This document shows positions 26,977 to 38,712 of a DNA stretch of 64,000 nucleotides, piece by piece (the first letter of the stretch is position 1; each line of letters opens with the position of its first letter). The stretch covers positions 10,175,821-10,239,820 of the forward strand of contig NC_079312.1 of the NCBI RefSeq assembly GCF_029931775.1, in the 5' to 3' direction. The notes beneath the pieces are model-generated. The model was not told the DNA's origin, did no database searches, and saw only the letters and a program-made list of their open reading frames with translations. A program made the translations under genes and the position numbers. This DNA comes from Euleptes europaea. Its lineage: Eukaryota; Chordata; Lepidosauria; Squamata; Sphaerodactylidae.

Positions 26977-27693
26977 ATGGCTAAAGTGATTTCATGGAAT
27001 GTAAACGGACTGAATGAAAAAATCAAATGGGCCAGGATTTTTAAATACCTGCAGAATCAAAAATACTCATTGATTTGTCTACAAGAAACTCATATTTCAT
27101 CAAAGAACAGGAAATATTTAGAAAGACAAATGCTTGGACAAGCATTTGTCTCATCAGCCAAGACAAAAACAAAAGGAGTAGTCCTTTATGCTCATCCAAA
27201 TTTAAGTTCAGAACTGATATATAAAGATGAGGAAGGCAAAGTTGTGGTTATTAAAATAAAAATAATGGGACAAAAAACAATTGTTGTTGGAATATATGCA
27301 CCCAATGAAGGGAAGGCAAAATTCTATACCCAACTGAATGAAGTAATTTCCCACTACACAGGTGATCAGATTTTGTTAAAGGGAGATTTTAATGGAATTG
27401 TTCTGCCTACTTTGGATAAGAAAACAAAAGCTAAGAATGATAAAGATGGATGTTTACCAAAAACTTTTTTTTCTATGACAAAGGAACTAGAACTGCAAGA
27501 CATCTGGAGGACAATGAATACTACAGGCAAAGAATTTACTTTTTACTCAGCAAGACAAGATTCTCACTCCAGAATAGATATGATATGGGCTAGTAAATCA
27601 ATTTTCACACAATTACGTAAAATTCAAATCATTCCAAGAACTTTTTCAGATCATAATCCAGTTGTATTTGAATGGAAAAAAATAAAGATTTGA
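26977..27693 (+). CDS. L1 ORF2 endonuclease domain (truncated ORF2)
   Basis: 238 residues. Starts MAKVISWNVNGLNEKIK and has the apurinic-type endonuclease motifs: the catalytic Glu in LICLQETHI, GVYAPN-like GIYAPNEG, GDFN and the final SDHNPV. It nicks target DNA in intact L1. The frame closes just after this domain because the polymerase region is deleted. Confidence 0.88.
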   Translation: MAKVISWNVNGLNEKIKWARIFKYLQNQKYSLICLQETHISSKNRKYLERQMLGQAFVSSAKTKTKGVVLYAHPNLSSELIYKDEEGKVVVIKIKIMGQKTIVVGIYAPNEGKAKFYTQLNEVISHYTGDQILLKGDFNGIVLPTLDKKTKAKNDKDGCLPKTFFSMTKELELQDIWRTMNTTGKEFTFYSARQDSHSRIDMIWASKSIFTQLRKIQIIPRTFSDHNPVVFEWKKIKI

Positions 27694-27759
27694 TTACAAA
27701 TAACTATTTTTTTATCTTTAAGAAAGATATAAATTGGGCAAACAATTTTTTTTTCCTTT

Positions 27760-29113
27760 TTGGGACGTATTTCGACAGTTCAAATGAATATTCTACCGAG
27801 GATACTCTTTTTATTTCAAAATGTACCTATTATTTCCCATGTAAAATATTTTGAAGTATGGAAAAAAGACTTACTAAATTACATCTGGCAAGGGAAAAAA
27901 TCGAGAAACGCTTATAAACATCTTGTGGACTCTAAAGATAGAGGAGGTTTTGCACTCCCAAATTTCCAACTGTATGCTGAGGAGGCTGCTTTGGTATGGT
28001 TGAAGGACTGGATTAACTTATCAAATGCACGATTACTTGATTTAGAAGGTTTCAATAATATAAGTGGATGGCATGGCTATTTATGGTATGATAAAATTAA
28101 GATTCAAACATCATTTGGTAATCATAGAATCAAATCCTCTTTAATGAGAATATGGATGAAACATAAACATATCTTGGAGCCAAAGACACCAATGTAGATA
28201 TCATCACAAGAAATGTTGACATTACGCCCACTTAGACCGGAACAATTTGTTATATATCAAGACCTATTGAAATGGGATGGTAATAAATGTTATTTAAAAG
28301 ACTACCAGGAGGTGAAAGATGTTTTAACCTGGTTTCAATACCACCAAATCAATTCAGTTTTTATACAAGATTTGAAAACAGGCTTTTCTAAAGACAAATC
28401 ACTTTTCCACAAATCATTATTGGATAACAATACCCAATTAATTTCCAGGATGCATAAATTGTTATTGGAAATTTATTGTAAACAAGAAAGAATTAAACCA
28501 ACCATGATTAATTGGGCACAAACTTTGGGTCATGATATTCTTTTGGACAAATGGGAAAGACTGTGGACTCGAGATTTAAAAGGTATCTACGCACAATCAA
28601 TGAGAGAAAATATTTATAAAATGATGTATAAGTGGTACCTGACACCCAAGAAGATGGCGAAGATGTACAAAACGATGTCTCCAAAATGTTGGAAATGTAA
28701 TACAGAAGTTGGTTCATTTTATCATATGTGGTGGACATGTGACAAAGCTAAAAAATTTGGGATATGATTTATATTGAGATAAGACTGATTATTCACAAAA
28801 ATACACCGGTACCAAAACACCTGAGATGATGTTACTAAGTATGATTCCGAGTAATATTTTGACTCAAAGAACATTTTTTATTTATGCCACTACGGCTGCA
28901 AGACTGCTTTATGCAGCTAAATGGAAATCGACGGACACTCCAGAGAAAAAAGACTGGATATTAAAAATGCTGGAACTGGTGGAGATGGCAAAATTAACTG
29001 CCATGATAAACCAAAAAGACAATGAACAATTTTTGGGAGAATGGGAGGATTGGAGGAATTACTGTGAACAAGAATTACATTTTGGGAAAATGGAAAGTTA
29101 CTCTTTAATTTGA
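27760..29113 (+). pseudogene. L1 ORF2 C-terminal region, broken
   Basis: Three consecutive frames (27760-28197, 28213-28767, 28826-29113) give L1 post-thumb and C-terminal text: MNILPRILFLFQNVPI, YIWQGKKSRN, and the Cys-rich end FYHMWWTCDKAKKF. Stops or shifts near 28198 and 28768 break it. It has no separate function. Confidence 0.8.
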
Positions 29114-29410
29114 TCCGTAATGTACTATTTTTGTAATTGGTTAGAAAACAGAATAGATATTTTACGGAAGAGTTAATGGTAAATCAGATATTTAGAATTA
29201 TATAAGGATCAAAACTACAAACGATAGAACATAATATTTTATTTTGAGGCAGACGGAGGTGGGGAAGTCAACACATATACTAATAAATTTATATTTAGAA
29301 CAACTAATGGAGATTTTTTATGTTTAAGATTTATACTTTCAATGGTTGTTAAAATGTTGTTGAATTTATGTTTTAAAAATCAATAAAAATTTATCAAAAA
29401 AAGAAAGAAG

Positions 29411-29787
29411 GATCCCATTGGACACAGTGTGAAGCAGGCAAGCAGTATTTTCAATATATTTTTAACTTAAAATGATGTTTTTTATGTAACATTTGCTAAT
29501 TAAAATCTAGTTTCCACATCAGTTAGCTGGGAAATAGAAAAAAACTTTTGCAATAACATCATGGCCAACCGGCAGCGAACGTTTGGGCTGAACGCCAATA
29601 ACCTTCGAAAAAAGTACATAACACTGGATCTTTTTCAAGGATGCTTTTAATGGCTTTAAAGTCCACTCTCTCAACGCCTCTGTAACGGTCTGTGACATAA
29701 ATATGGTATTTTGTGAACATGTGCAGAATTAATTCCATGTAATTCCATATAGAGCTTGAATACATCATGCAAATTGAGCCATTGCAG
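29411..29787. other. Flanking sequence between two LINEs, no gene seen
   Basis: The start (GATCCCATTGG) is the displaced right flank of the KRAB block. The rest is AT-rich. A 69-residue minus-strand frame (29559-29768) resembles nothing I recognise and is no longer than chance allows. Confidence 0.4.
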
Positions 29788-29801
29788 AGGTTTGTGTAAT
29801 G

Positions 29802-32800
29802 AATGAAACCTTGAAACCTTTAATGGCATAAGTAATATTACAATTGTTACAGAAAGTACATAAAATATGCAGTCATTAAGAAAAAACATAGGCCAGAAAG
29901 TTCCAAAAATAGAAATTACAAACGTTGGGCTTTTTGAACTTTCATCACATCCACTAGAAAGTTGGCAACATCTACAGTAACCTCCGGATTGGAATCATTT
30001 AATAAAAATTGACGTTTTGCTTGGGTAGATAGGAGATATTTTGAAAGAAGCCAATTTTTTAACCATTTCCCACGGGGTGTTTCATATAGAGGGCAGACCA
30101 ACAGAATATGATCAATTGAGTCCAGGGAATGGGTATCACAGGGACAAGTCCTTTCCTGGATTGGTATTTGTTGATACCTTCCATATAACATCCTTGAAGG
30201 AAAGGCATTAACCCTAGCGAGAGAGAAGGCTCTGCGAAGGGGTGGGATGTCCAGAGTGTGAAAATAATGGGGAATATTGTTGGTTAAATTCTTGAGACCC
30301 AACATTGCAGGGGAACAGACCAAGGGTTGAGTGGGGAGTAACGTCTGACGCTCCATATCCAAGAAACGCTGTTTAACAATTTTAAAAATATGGGCCTCAG
30401 TAGTTAAAGCCAGGTCTTCCACAGAGATTCCAGATGATCTTATTTTAGACAGAATTAGACAATCCCAGGAGGTATTATGAAGTTCTTTTAGCAGCAGGGA
30501 CATCAGAGAACCACGCTCTGTTCTAAAAAACAGTTTAAGCCAATAACGAATGGTTAGCAGCCATGCCTTGGTTTCACACAAGCTTTGACCAAGTTCAGAG
30601 GTAATAGCATAATAAGAGACACAGCGAGGGAGACCAAGCATTTTTCTAAAAAAGTTAGCTTGAATGGATTCTAAGTCCCGATTGAACGCATTGGCCCAGA
30701 TAGGTACACCGTACAGAATCTGGGGTAAGATTTTTGAGTTGAATACCTTAACTGCAGCGGGGACATACTGGTTACCCTTATAAAGAAAGAAGGACATCAG
30801 TTGGTTTGAAGAGAGTCTCCCTAGTTTGGTAATCCTGGATCTATGAACTGCCCATTTAAGGTTATAATTAAAAGTAATGCCAAGATATTTAAAACTCTTC
30901 ACCTGTTGGATTTTGGCCTGACCTATACGCCAGCTGGTGGGCGACCATTTTTTTGAAAAAACCATGATATTAGTCTTAGAGTAATTAATTTTAAGAAGAT
31001 TTAGATGACAGTATTCCTTAAACGCACTTAAGTAGCGTTTGAGTCCAATTTTAGAATAGGATAAAATAGTGGTGTCATCGGCATATAAAAGAATAGGAAC
31101 AGCTTTGCCTCCCAATTTAGGAGGATGTCCATTAATAGGCTCTAAAGAACAAGCCAGGTCTGTCAGAAACAGATTAAAAAGAAGGGGAGCAAGTATACAG
31201 CCTTGCTTCACACCCTTATTAAATTGGATCTTATCAGTAAGGCCACCGTTTGAAGAATATTTTACTTGGCATGTTGTGGATGAGTGGAGTTTTTTTTAAA
31301 GGAATAAAAGACGAGGGTCAATTCCCATACTAGACAGCTTAGACCAGAGTTTATCTCTGATAATGGAGTCGAAGGCAGATTTGAGGTCAATAAAAGCGAC
31401 AAAGAGTTTCTTGCCACCCATTTTCATATACTTTTCTGCAATTGTGGCAAGAACCAGGCAGTGGTCCAAGGTTGATTTGTTTTTGGAGAAGCCGATTTGT
31501 TCTGGGCCTATTATTGCATTTTCCTTTATCCAGCTAAGGAGACGCTGTTCTAGATGTTTCGCGTACAGTTTGCCCAAGACTGGAAGAAGACTGATGGGAC
31601 GGAAGTTATCAGGAAGAGTTGGATCACCCTTTTTAAAAATAGGAATTATTATTGAATTTAGCCAGGAGTTTGGCAAGATGTCATACAGGTCAACAGATGT
31701 GAATAGTTTAGCAAGGAGCGGAGCCCACCAATCAGTAGATGCCTTAAACAATTCGGCCGGGAGACCATCAGGACCTGGGGCTTTGCCTGGCTTCAGATTA
31801 CCTATTAATTCAAGAATTTCCTCGACATCTACAGCTGGCCATCTAGGGTAAGTTAAGGGCATAGATTCATCAGAATTAAACACATGGTTAGTGTGAGAAT
31901 TGAAAAACTTGGAAAAATGTTCTACCCAAACTTGGGGAGGGATACTGACATCAGGAAGAGAGTTGCAGGAAGCTGGGGTTGCAATGGCCTTCCAAAAGGT
32001 TTTACTATTTCTAGACTTAAGAGACGAAAGCAAATGTGACAATCTATGTTGAAAGAAGAATTTCTTCTTTTTAGTAACTAGGTTTAAGTACAACTTTTTG
32101 TATGTAAAGCAATCATCGTAGCTGACACAGGGATCCTTCATACTAGCTTTCCTAAACAGGGTTCTTAGAGATCTTTTATGTGCTAGGCATTCCTTGTCAA
32201 ACCAAGATGCAGACTTGATAGAATTAGTCTGAAGTGGTTCGGCCAATGAAAAGCAGTGCTTTTCAATCTGGGAGAAGGCTGATAATATCTCCGTATGCGA
32301 GTCAGAGTTAAAGATTGATGATTTCAGGGCCAGCAATTCTTTAGAATGGAGAAGAATGGAAGAGGAAATTCTCATAGAGTCAGACCATTTAATTCTTTTC
32401 AAATTCTTAATGGCCTGCAATGCAGATAGAGATTCTTGTGGGGAAGAATTTTCAGATGGGCATCGCCAGGAGAATAAAACCGGGAGGTGATCACTTTCAG
32501 TACGGAAGTCTATGTAGACATCGTTGATTAAAGGTAGATATCTAGAGGAACAAATTCCATAGTCAACCACACTCCTCCCTAGCCCCGTACTAAATGTAAA
32601 ATACTGAGAAGCTGGAAATCGGCAGAGACCATTTAAGGTAATCAAATCAAGTTCAATACAAAATTCGATTAATTTGCAGCCCGCTTTGTTAAAACAAGAA
32701 TCATGAGAATGGCGAGGCAAGCCCAGCTGCAGAGGTGAAGGCTCTATATCATCTAGATCTATAGAAATTGCCCATTTCCGAGTATCGTGGCCTATCCTAG

Positions 32801-33133
32801 CATTAAGATCTCCTAAAAGGAAAGTCGGGATCGTTGGAAAATCTTGAGAGATTTTCGAGACGAAATTGGTAAGAAGTGACCAGTTTGAATCTAGTGAATT
32901 GTCATTATCGGTAGAGGGAAGATAAATATTGATTAAAATAAAGCGAGGCGCAATATCAGAAATTAAAACAGCTTGAGCAATACATTTACAGGAGCCCAGT
33001 GACACAACCCTAGGGAAAACATTTTGTTTAATTAGAATGGCTAGGCCGGCTTTACCCCGACCCTTTGGGTTGTCTTTATGTGCTGGTAAAGGAAAAGAAT
33101 GATATCCGTTAACAGTAAAATTTTCTGTCATCC
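29802..33133 (-). mobile_element. APE-type non-LTR LINE, 5' truncated, perfect 14-bp target duplication
   Basis: Minus-strand insertion between exact copies of AGGTTTGTGTAATG (29788-29801 and 33134-33147). It begins inside the endonuclease and ends after the ORF with a short 3'UTR and a tail of two AAGGTTTC-like repeats. One long ORF2 covers almost everything. The clade was not settled: the YADD context and C-terminal Cys/His motif suit Vingi/I-, Jockey- or RTE-X-like groups better than CR1, L1 or Bov-B. Confidence 0.85.
29916..33131 (-). pseudogene. LINE ORF2 (endonuclease, reverse transcriptase, C-terminal zinc motif), one stop
   Basis: One continuous frame of about 1070 codons broken by a single TAA near 31296-31298, next to an A-run. 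Order: endonuclease missing its first ~20-30 residues (opens at TWMTENF; later FLLGDLNARIG and SDHLPVLF), linker, then reverse transcriptase with LKPGKAPGPDGLPAELFKA, FRPISLLPVLGKL, FVAFIDLKSAFDSI. After the stop come KQGCILAPLLFNLFL and the catalytic LLYADDTT. The C-terminus has CPCDTHSLDSIDHILLVCP, a CCHC-type motif. So few defects imply a recent insertion. Confidence 0.85.
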
Positions 33134-33147
33134 AGGTTTGTGTAATG

Positions 33148-35060
33148 TATAATGAAAGTCTGTGTAATGTTGACAGGCTGAATAGAATACTCTCAAGGTC
33201 AGCTCTATCAAGAGCTAACTAATAATGTCACTCTAGTCCTTGTCCTTGAAGGGGCAGAGCAGAGCACCTTTCCTTATCTATCAATAAGATTGACTAAAAT
33301 CACCTTTCTGACTCAGCTGCCAGATGTCAGAATCTCAAAAGCAGAACACTTTTGTCCTTCTCAAGGTCTCAAGATATCTTAATGTACTAAGAGTGCATTA
33401 ATAGCTGAAACTGTGCTTATTATAGCTTAAAGGCATTAAAGTTCTCTCAAAGATATGAGTAATATGCTTGCTTGCCTTCTGTAATCTGGACAAGGCTGTC
33501 AGATGTTCACAAAGTGACAAATGTAAACAATAATTGTGTTTTATGAGTTATATAGTTAAACATTGTGCTACAGATTTCTAAGTAGTCTCATTTAATGCGT
33601 ATTGTCCTAACGAAGAGGATGGTATACAAATTATGTATATAACGTGATCATGTAACTCAAAATTAAGTGTTTATACTTTAAGCTAAGTGGACTGAAAGGA
33701 AAGGAAGTCCAAATATGCACATAATGAACTGAGCAGCTGCCACTAAGCCATTACTGCACTGCTCCTGATATCAGACAAAAGGAATAAAAGGTAACCCTCT
33801 TGATGGATAAGAAAGAGGATCTCTCTTCACTCTTAATGAGTTTAGAAATGGTATAAAGACAGCCACAGTACAGCCAGTACTTGAGAGTGTTATTGCTGGC
33901 AGACTGCAGCTGTCTGAAGTAACATTTCTCCATCTCAGAAGCCTGAGATGTAAAACACTGAGACTCTGATCCTTGCGTAGACAGCAGTTCTCAGAGGTAT
34001 CTTGAAGTATCAAGATCTGGATATTTCAACATATCTTACTTACAGTCTTCTTGTGAGACTGCTCTATTCCTAGAAGAGGATAGAGAGAATTCCTATTCTT
34101 TGAATGGGAACCTAAGTGCAGTGATCTTTCCATATATTGGAACACTGAGAGTCCATTGGATTTATGGATTCTTACAAACTAAACCTATTTGGCTTACCAA
34201 TGCTAAAGAGCATCCTGAACACAGGGCCAATAGCTAGACCTCTGAGATAGTGTCAGAAGGTCCTCTACTTAACAGAGGGACTTCTGAACCTCCTCAGAGC
34301 AAGAGACCAGAGATGTTCCTGAAGGGAAAGGAGACTCTCTGTACTCTGTGAGATATGCACAATGCTGATACATTGTACAGCACATACACAGATTGGCACA
34401 GCCAAAGAGACTTTAAACAGCTTTAAGCTAACACATAGTATTTATATATTCAGCATTGGTGTCTAAAACTAGAAACATGCATAGCATGTACACAGACAAC
34501 GCCTGATCTTAATGATGATCAGTTAAGAATATTAATAGAAGTCTTTAAAGGATTCAAGACTTAGAAAATACAGATACTCTGGGATAACTTCATATGTTCT
34601 CATAAGAGCTTAGATTCTTAGAGGACTACAGATGACACAGCAAGGTATAGTGTGTCTTCTGTACTGAAATATTATGATGTTTTGAATGATTTAAGTTAGG
34701 ATGCTTCTAACCAAATCTTTCTCCAAAGAATTAACCATATTTTGACAGGATTTCTGTAACCTTATATTCTGAATGAAAGTGCATTGCATTAAGGATACTT
34801 TATGAATATATTCTGACTAAGATACTCCTTTATGGAGGCATAGAGAGTGTGAATTATTACTTGCTACATTTTGTTACATAAACATGTTTAAGACTAATGA
34901 TGTCTAGCCTTATATGATATTTTAAGGCTTTGCAACCAAAAAGCATATATTATATAATGTAAATAAATGTGTTTTTATTATACTTCTACTCTTGTCCAGT
35001 ATTATAAATTTATTGGCGTGTTCAAGAGATGTTCTAGGAACCATAACAAGTTTCTAGGAA
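33148..35060. other. AT-rich region of unknown origin
   Basis: About 1.9 kb without a convincing frame, recognised transposon end or exon. It shows weak internal repetition of CTCAAGG, AAGATATC and CTAGGAACC words. It could be an old element, intron or satellite-like DNA. Confidence 0.4.
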
Positions 35061-35076
35061 CCGTTGATTCCGGTCT

Positions 35077-35165
35077 AGTGGTGTCTCGCTGAATAAGATA
35101 ACATATCCCTTCTCAGGAAGGGGTCCTTTCTAAGAGTGTAGGCACTTAACGGCCCGAACTGCGAC
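35077..35165 (+). repeat. Copy of the inverted-repeat arm seen at 1-100
   Basis: Contains GAATAAGATAACAT, CTTCTCAGGAAGGGGTCC and GTGTAGGCACTTA in the same order as 1-100. The partner arm was not found nearby. Confidence 0.5.
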
Positions 35166-35243
35166 ACCTCCTCTTTCTCTTCCATTTCCACAGACTTCCT
35201 CCCCCCCCCTCCGTTCATGCTGTTGATGAAATCCTCAACTCAC

Positions 35244-35480
35244 CTTTCCTGCAGAGGTGCGAGAGCCAAATTCTCCCTCAGGCCGGGGGAAACGAGAAAG
35301 AAGAGAGGCCCGGCGGAACTGCCCATTCCATGCACTTCCTTCTCCGCCTTCTGGAAAAACCACCCCATGGACACCTAGGAAAGGCAGGGTTGACTTCTCT
35401 GGTGATCGCAAGGTCCTCTGGGAAATGTCGTTCCCTGCAACTAGACCCAAACAGAATACAAAACCTGAAGTATTGGAAAA
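35244..35480 (-). promoter_or_regulatory. Probable KRAB-ZNF first exon and promoter, copy A
   Basis: Minus strand. It ends in a strong donor (CTGCAGGAAAG|GTGAGTTG at 35244/35243) and is similar to 41051-41440. Upstream it keeps a weakened ACTAC-type/TTCCCAGA motif (35412-35432). By position it is the likely 5' exon for the KRAB exon at 24.7 kb. The start codon of that gene was not located, so coding content is unknown. Confidence 0.5.
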
Positions 35481-36067
35481 TAAACGTTTCCTTGTTTATT
35501 TGTCACTGTGTGGGGCAGCTTCACATATATATCAATATATAAATCTTTGCTGTTTTCTGAAACCATCTGCTTGGGTGATTTCTGTCCCCTTCAGGCTTAA
35601 TACAAAACTTACCTCACAGCAGTGACTTTGGGACCCCACAGGGAGGAAAGGCAGTATGACATTTGTTATATATTTCATTTTGCCATTAGTCTGTCTGGAA
35701 ATAATGATCTCTGAGGCTGTTCCTTTGTACAATATTGCCGCAAACCTTTCGTCAGAAAGCAGAGATAGGACTGTAAACACCGTGCTGGAAAATTCCTGGA
35801 GATTTGGTGCAGCTTCCTACCCTCAGAACATCTTGGCACTGAAGGGAAGGCTTATACCACAAGAACAAAACTGAAAGCCACACATTTTCCAGCTGATTCT
35901 CCCCAAGGGGTGGTGCCTCAGGAGGGTCGCAGGCCTTTCCCAGCCTTGCAACCAAAGACCCTCCGAGTTAAACCCTTTTTCAAAAGACATGGATGGCTTT
36001 CCAGACTTTCCAGATGCAGAACAGGAGCTCTGCCTTTGGGGGAGGAGCCTTCCTCTGGCCTGTGTGT
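35481..36067. other. Region between first-exon block and KRAB block, nothing recognised
   Basis: Short frames only; no finger array, although this is where the partner fingers of the KRAB exon at 36.5 kb would be expected in an ordinary tandem array. Confidence 0.4.
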
Positions 36068-36150
36068 GTGAAGTGCCCTCAAGTCGCAGGCGACTTATGG
36101 CGACCCCTTTTTGGGGTTTTCATGGCAAGAGACTAACAGAGGTGGTTAAG
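36068..36150 (-). repeat. SINE 3'-tail fragment (Bov-B-like tail)
   Basis: Contains AAGTGCCCTCAAGTCGCAGG and GGCGACCCC, the reverse complement of the tail shared by Bov-B and squamate SINEs. Confidence 0.6.
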
Positions 36151-36502
36151 ACCTTCTTCTATCAGCCTCAGTCACTCAAACAAAGGACTGTGGAAGAGCC
36201 ACTCTGCATCAAAATGGAAATGACAGAGAAGAAAATAAGAGCTGTAGGTATTTGTTAGCTGCAGTGTTACTGGAGATTGTCCATCTCTCCCAATCAGAGC
36301 CCTCTTGATCAACAGATTGCTCTTTACAGCATGAAATGTTGAATGCTTTCTTTTTCAGATGCTGCAAGATTCCCCGTTGTGGGACCTCCACCCTTTCCTC
36401 TGTGGCAAATGCAACTATGTCCACAAATTCAAGAGGGCCAACGGAAGCTGCCACTCCCACCCTTCTCTTCTGCGTTCACAATAAAAAGGAAAAGATCCTT
36501 AC

Positions 36503-36632
36503 CCAGAGAGGCCACGGTCTCATAATTTTCCTCCATAACTTCCCAGAAGACTTTTCTTTGGCCTAGATCCAGCAGAGCCCATTCCTCCTCCGTGAAGAAC
36601 ACGGCTACTTCCTCAAGAGACAGCAGGGATCT
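36503..36632 (-). CDS. KRAB-A box exon, second copy
   Basis: 130-bp exon with acceptor TCCTCTTTCAG and donor GG|GTAAGG. It reads [20 protein letters not shown] then GQRKVFWEVMEENYETVASL, a canonical KRAB-A box that keeps EEW. Same phases as the 24.7 kb exon. The surrounding ~450 bp (36275-36720) is also duplicated. No finger exon lies between it and the next first-exon block at 35.4 kb. It is either an orphan or splices to the arrays at 22.5 or 9.0 kb. Confidence 0.85.
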
Positions 36633-37288
36633 CTGAAAGAGGACAAGATGGCCCATTTGATCATCTATTCCTGTCCCCAAGCATTCAAGAAACAAAGAAG
36701 AATCCCTTTGACCAGTCAACCGATTAAAACAATTATGTACATCAAACCGACAGCAATGAAAATTGTATACGTTGGTTTTTCCCAACCTCTGACAAGTAGA
36801 ATATACTGAGTTTCCAAGAAATACAAATTCAGAAAAATGCACAGAAGTGGGCTTCTTTTGGCCAAGTCCAATGAAATGCGGGGGGGGGGACGACGACCAA
36901 TTTGACTGTACACCAGGTTCAACAACAGAACTACCTTTCATGTGTAACTGCAAGCACACACAAATCGTAATTTTGTAGGTTTCTGCTTTAAGCATCTTTT
37001 TCTGCAGAAGCTTTCTGTGCTACTCTTAAGTTTGCATCCATCTTAGCAAATGTTAATTGGCCTAATTTAGGCCATCCTGTCTTTGGTTCTCTTCCCCCCG
37101 TCCCAACAAACCCAGGCCCTGTGAACGTCAGGGCTTGGCGGGTGAGAGATGCAGGGTAAAGAACACCCAGCACTCTGCTGCCTAAGAGGAGGCTGAAGTT
37201 GGTTCCTTATTCCCAGTTCGTTCCCTATTCCCACTTCTTTATTCAGATTTCCTAGTTCCTGAATGATTTTGAGGACAATTCACAAGCT
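36633..37288. other. Intronic/intergenic, no feature
   Basis: Upstream flank of the KRAB exon. A minus-strand frame continues across it but lacks domain similarity and crosses the splice acceptor, so it is not counted as coding. Confidence 0.4.
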
Positions 37289-37820
37289 CTGCACCCAAAA
37301 TATGGATTGGACCAGCACATATCATATACTCCCACATTCAGGGAACTGAGCTCTTCGAGATGGCGCATGCTGGGTCCTGGTCCAAAGTCCGGTTCTTGTG
37401 CCAGCGGCTCCCAAGTGGGGTGACCCAGGACAGATGCACATACAGACACTGCACCCCAAAATAATCTTTGGACCACCCCAAATGACACATCCCCACACTC
37501 CAGACTGTCCCCTCCAAGAAGACATACAGAAGTGCCTAGTGCAAATACCGGTTCTGGCACCACTGCCTTCTTTTTCGGTCGCCCCCCCCTCCAGAAACCT
37601 GTATTGCAAGGATGTTTTGAATAGGGAACTACTGTCCCCTGCAAGAGGACATATGGTGGTGCTTGGTCCACACACTGGTTCTGGTATCACCTATTTCTAT
37701 TTGTGGTGGCCCCTGAAAATCCTGTATTGTGAAGAAATGTTTGGGACATTTGTGAGCCTTCTGCACCCTAAAATTAAGTTTTGAGCACCACATCTCATGC
37801 ATTCAGGGTACTATGGAGGG
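37289..37820 (+). repeat. Diverged tandem repeat, units ~160-170 bp
   Basis: The word CTGCACCC(C/T)AAAAT opens at 37289, 37449 and 37761, each followed by TTGGACCA- or GAGCACCA-like and (C)ATTCAGGG or CACTCCAG words. A further internal unit around 37620 repeats AGGGAACTACTGTCCCCTGC and GGTTCTGG. This makes three to four degenerate copies. Overlapping minus-strand frames of 120-140 residues reflect the repetition. Confidence 0.55.
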
Positions 37821-38422
37821 CAGGTTTTGCAATTTAAATTGGGTTGCAAACCAAATGGGAAAAATGGATTTCTAGATGTTGGTATGTAACCAGGCCAATT
37901 ATTTCATTTGTCTATGTAATGTTTTTTCTTGAGATTGGGGGGGGGGGCTATGGGACAAGGCCAAGTAATCCCCATTTCCCAAACTTGAAATTAGGGTGTG
38001 TGTGTAGGTCTGATTAAGAGTTAAAAGGTAGAAAGTGACTTTAAAAACGAAGGATGTTTTCTTTCAACTTTGTTATGTAACTGTGATAAGGATATTATCT
38101 GATGACTGAAATCATTCTGATATACTCAAAGCACCCTTTCAATGTCCATTTCAGAATCACTATAAAAAGCTGCGGAGGCAAACATCAATTGGGCTCTTGT
38201 TTATTTGCCAATGGACCACCATGGATGCTGCTTATTACTCTTGCAGTCAAAGCTCCATACAGAAATACAGATTAATTTGACCCACGGAACTTCCCAGCTG
38301 AGATCTCAGTACTTAGCATTACGTATGTCGCGAGCTCAATTTTCAACTTTAAACACATTATTATGCTTTATTGTAATTGAATATCTATGAAGTAAAAATC
38401 CTGATGCCTTCTTTAAATTGTA
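37821..38422. other. No gene or clear repeat
   Basis: Mixed-composition sequence with no frame above 61 residues and no recognised element. Confidence 0.4.
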
Positions 38423-38712
38423 AGGTAGTCCCCTGTACAAGCACCAGGTCATTACTAACCCATGGGGTGATGTCAAATCCCAACATTTACTAGGCAGACT
38501 TTGTAAATGGGGTGGTATTCCATAGCCTTCAGCAGTCATGCACACTTTACCACCAGCAAACTGGGTACTCATTTTACCCACCTCAGAAGGGTGTACGGCT
38601 GAGTCAACCTTGAGTCGGCTACCTGGACCAGACTTCTGTCAGGATCAAACTCAGGTAATGAGCAGAGCTTGGACTGCAGTACTGCAGCTTACCACTCTGT
38701 GCCACAGGGCTC
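38423..38712 (-). repeat. Sauria-type SINE, copy 2
   Basis: Same order as the copy at 1221 but more diverged: AGTCCCCTGTACAAGCACCA tail, CAAACTGGGTACTCATTTTA body, and a tRNA-like head ending near GTGCCACAGGGCTCC. Confidence 0.8.

Larger units (their letters stand above)
24927..29400 (+). mobile_element. L1-type LINE, 5'UTR present, reverse transcriptase deleted
   Basis: The insertion lies between copies of AAGAAAGAAG (24917-24926 and 29401-29410); the KRAB block at 36 kb gives the uninterrupted version. A ~1 kb 5'UTR (24927-25945) precedes ORF1 and ORF2, and the element ends after AATAAAAATTTATC and an A-rich tail. ORF2 passes from the endonuclease almost directly to the post-thumb region, so about the middle third, with the polymerase, is missing. 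The remaining ORF2 3' part is in several frames. ORF1 is intact, so the element is not old, but it cannot move on its own. Confidence 0.85.

Noticed and set aside
29559-29768. 69-residue minus-strand frame between two LINEs, considered as a viral or transposon remnant
   Set aside because: No motif could be named and the length is ordinary for AT-rich DNA.
36429-36995. 188-residue minus-strand frame containing the KRAB box
   Set aside because: Only the 130 bp between splice sites is KRAB; the rest is intron read through.
37252-37690. Two minus-strand frames of 122 and 139 residues
   Set aside because: They overlap each other within a degenerate tandem repeat and share no motif with known proteins; most likely chance.
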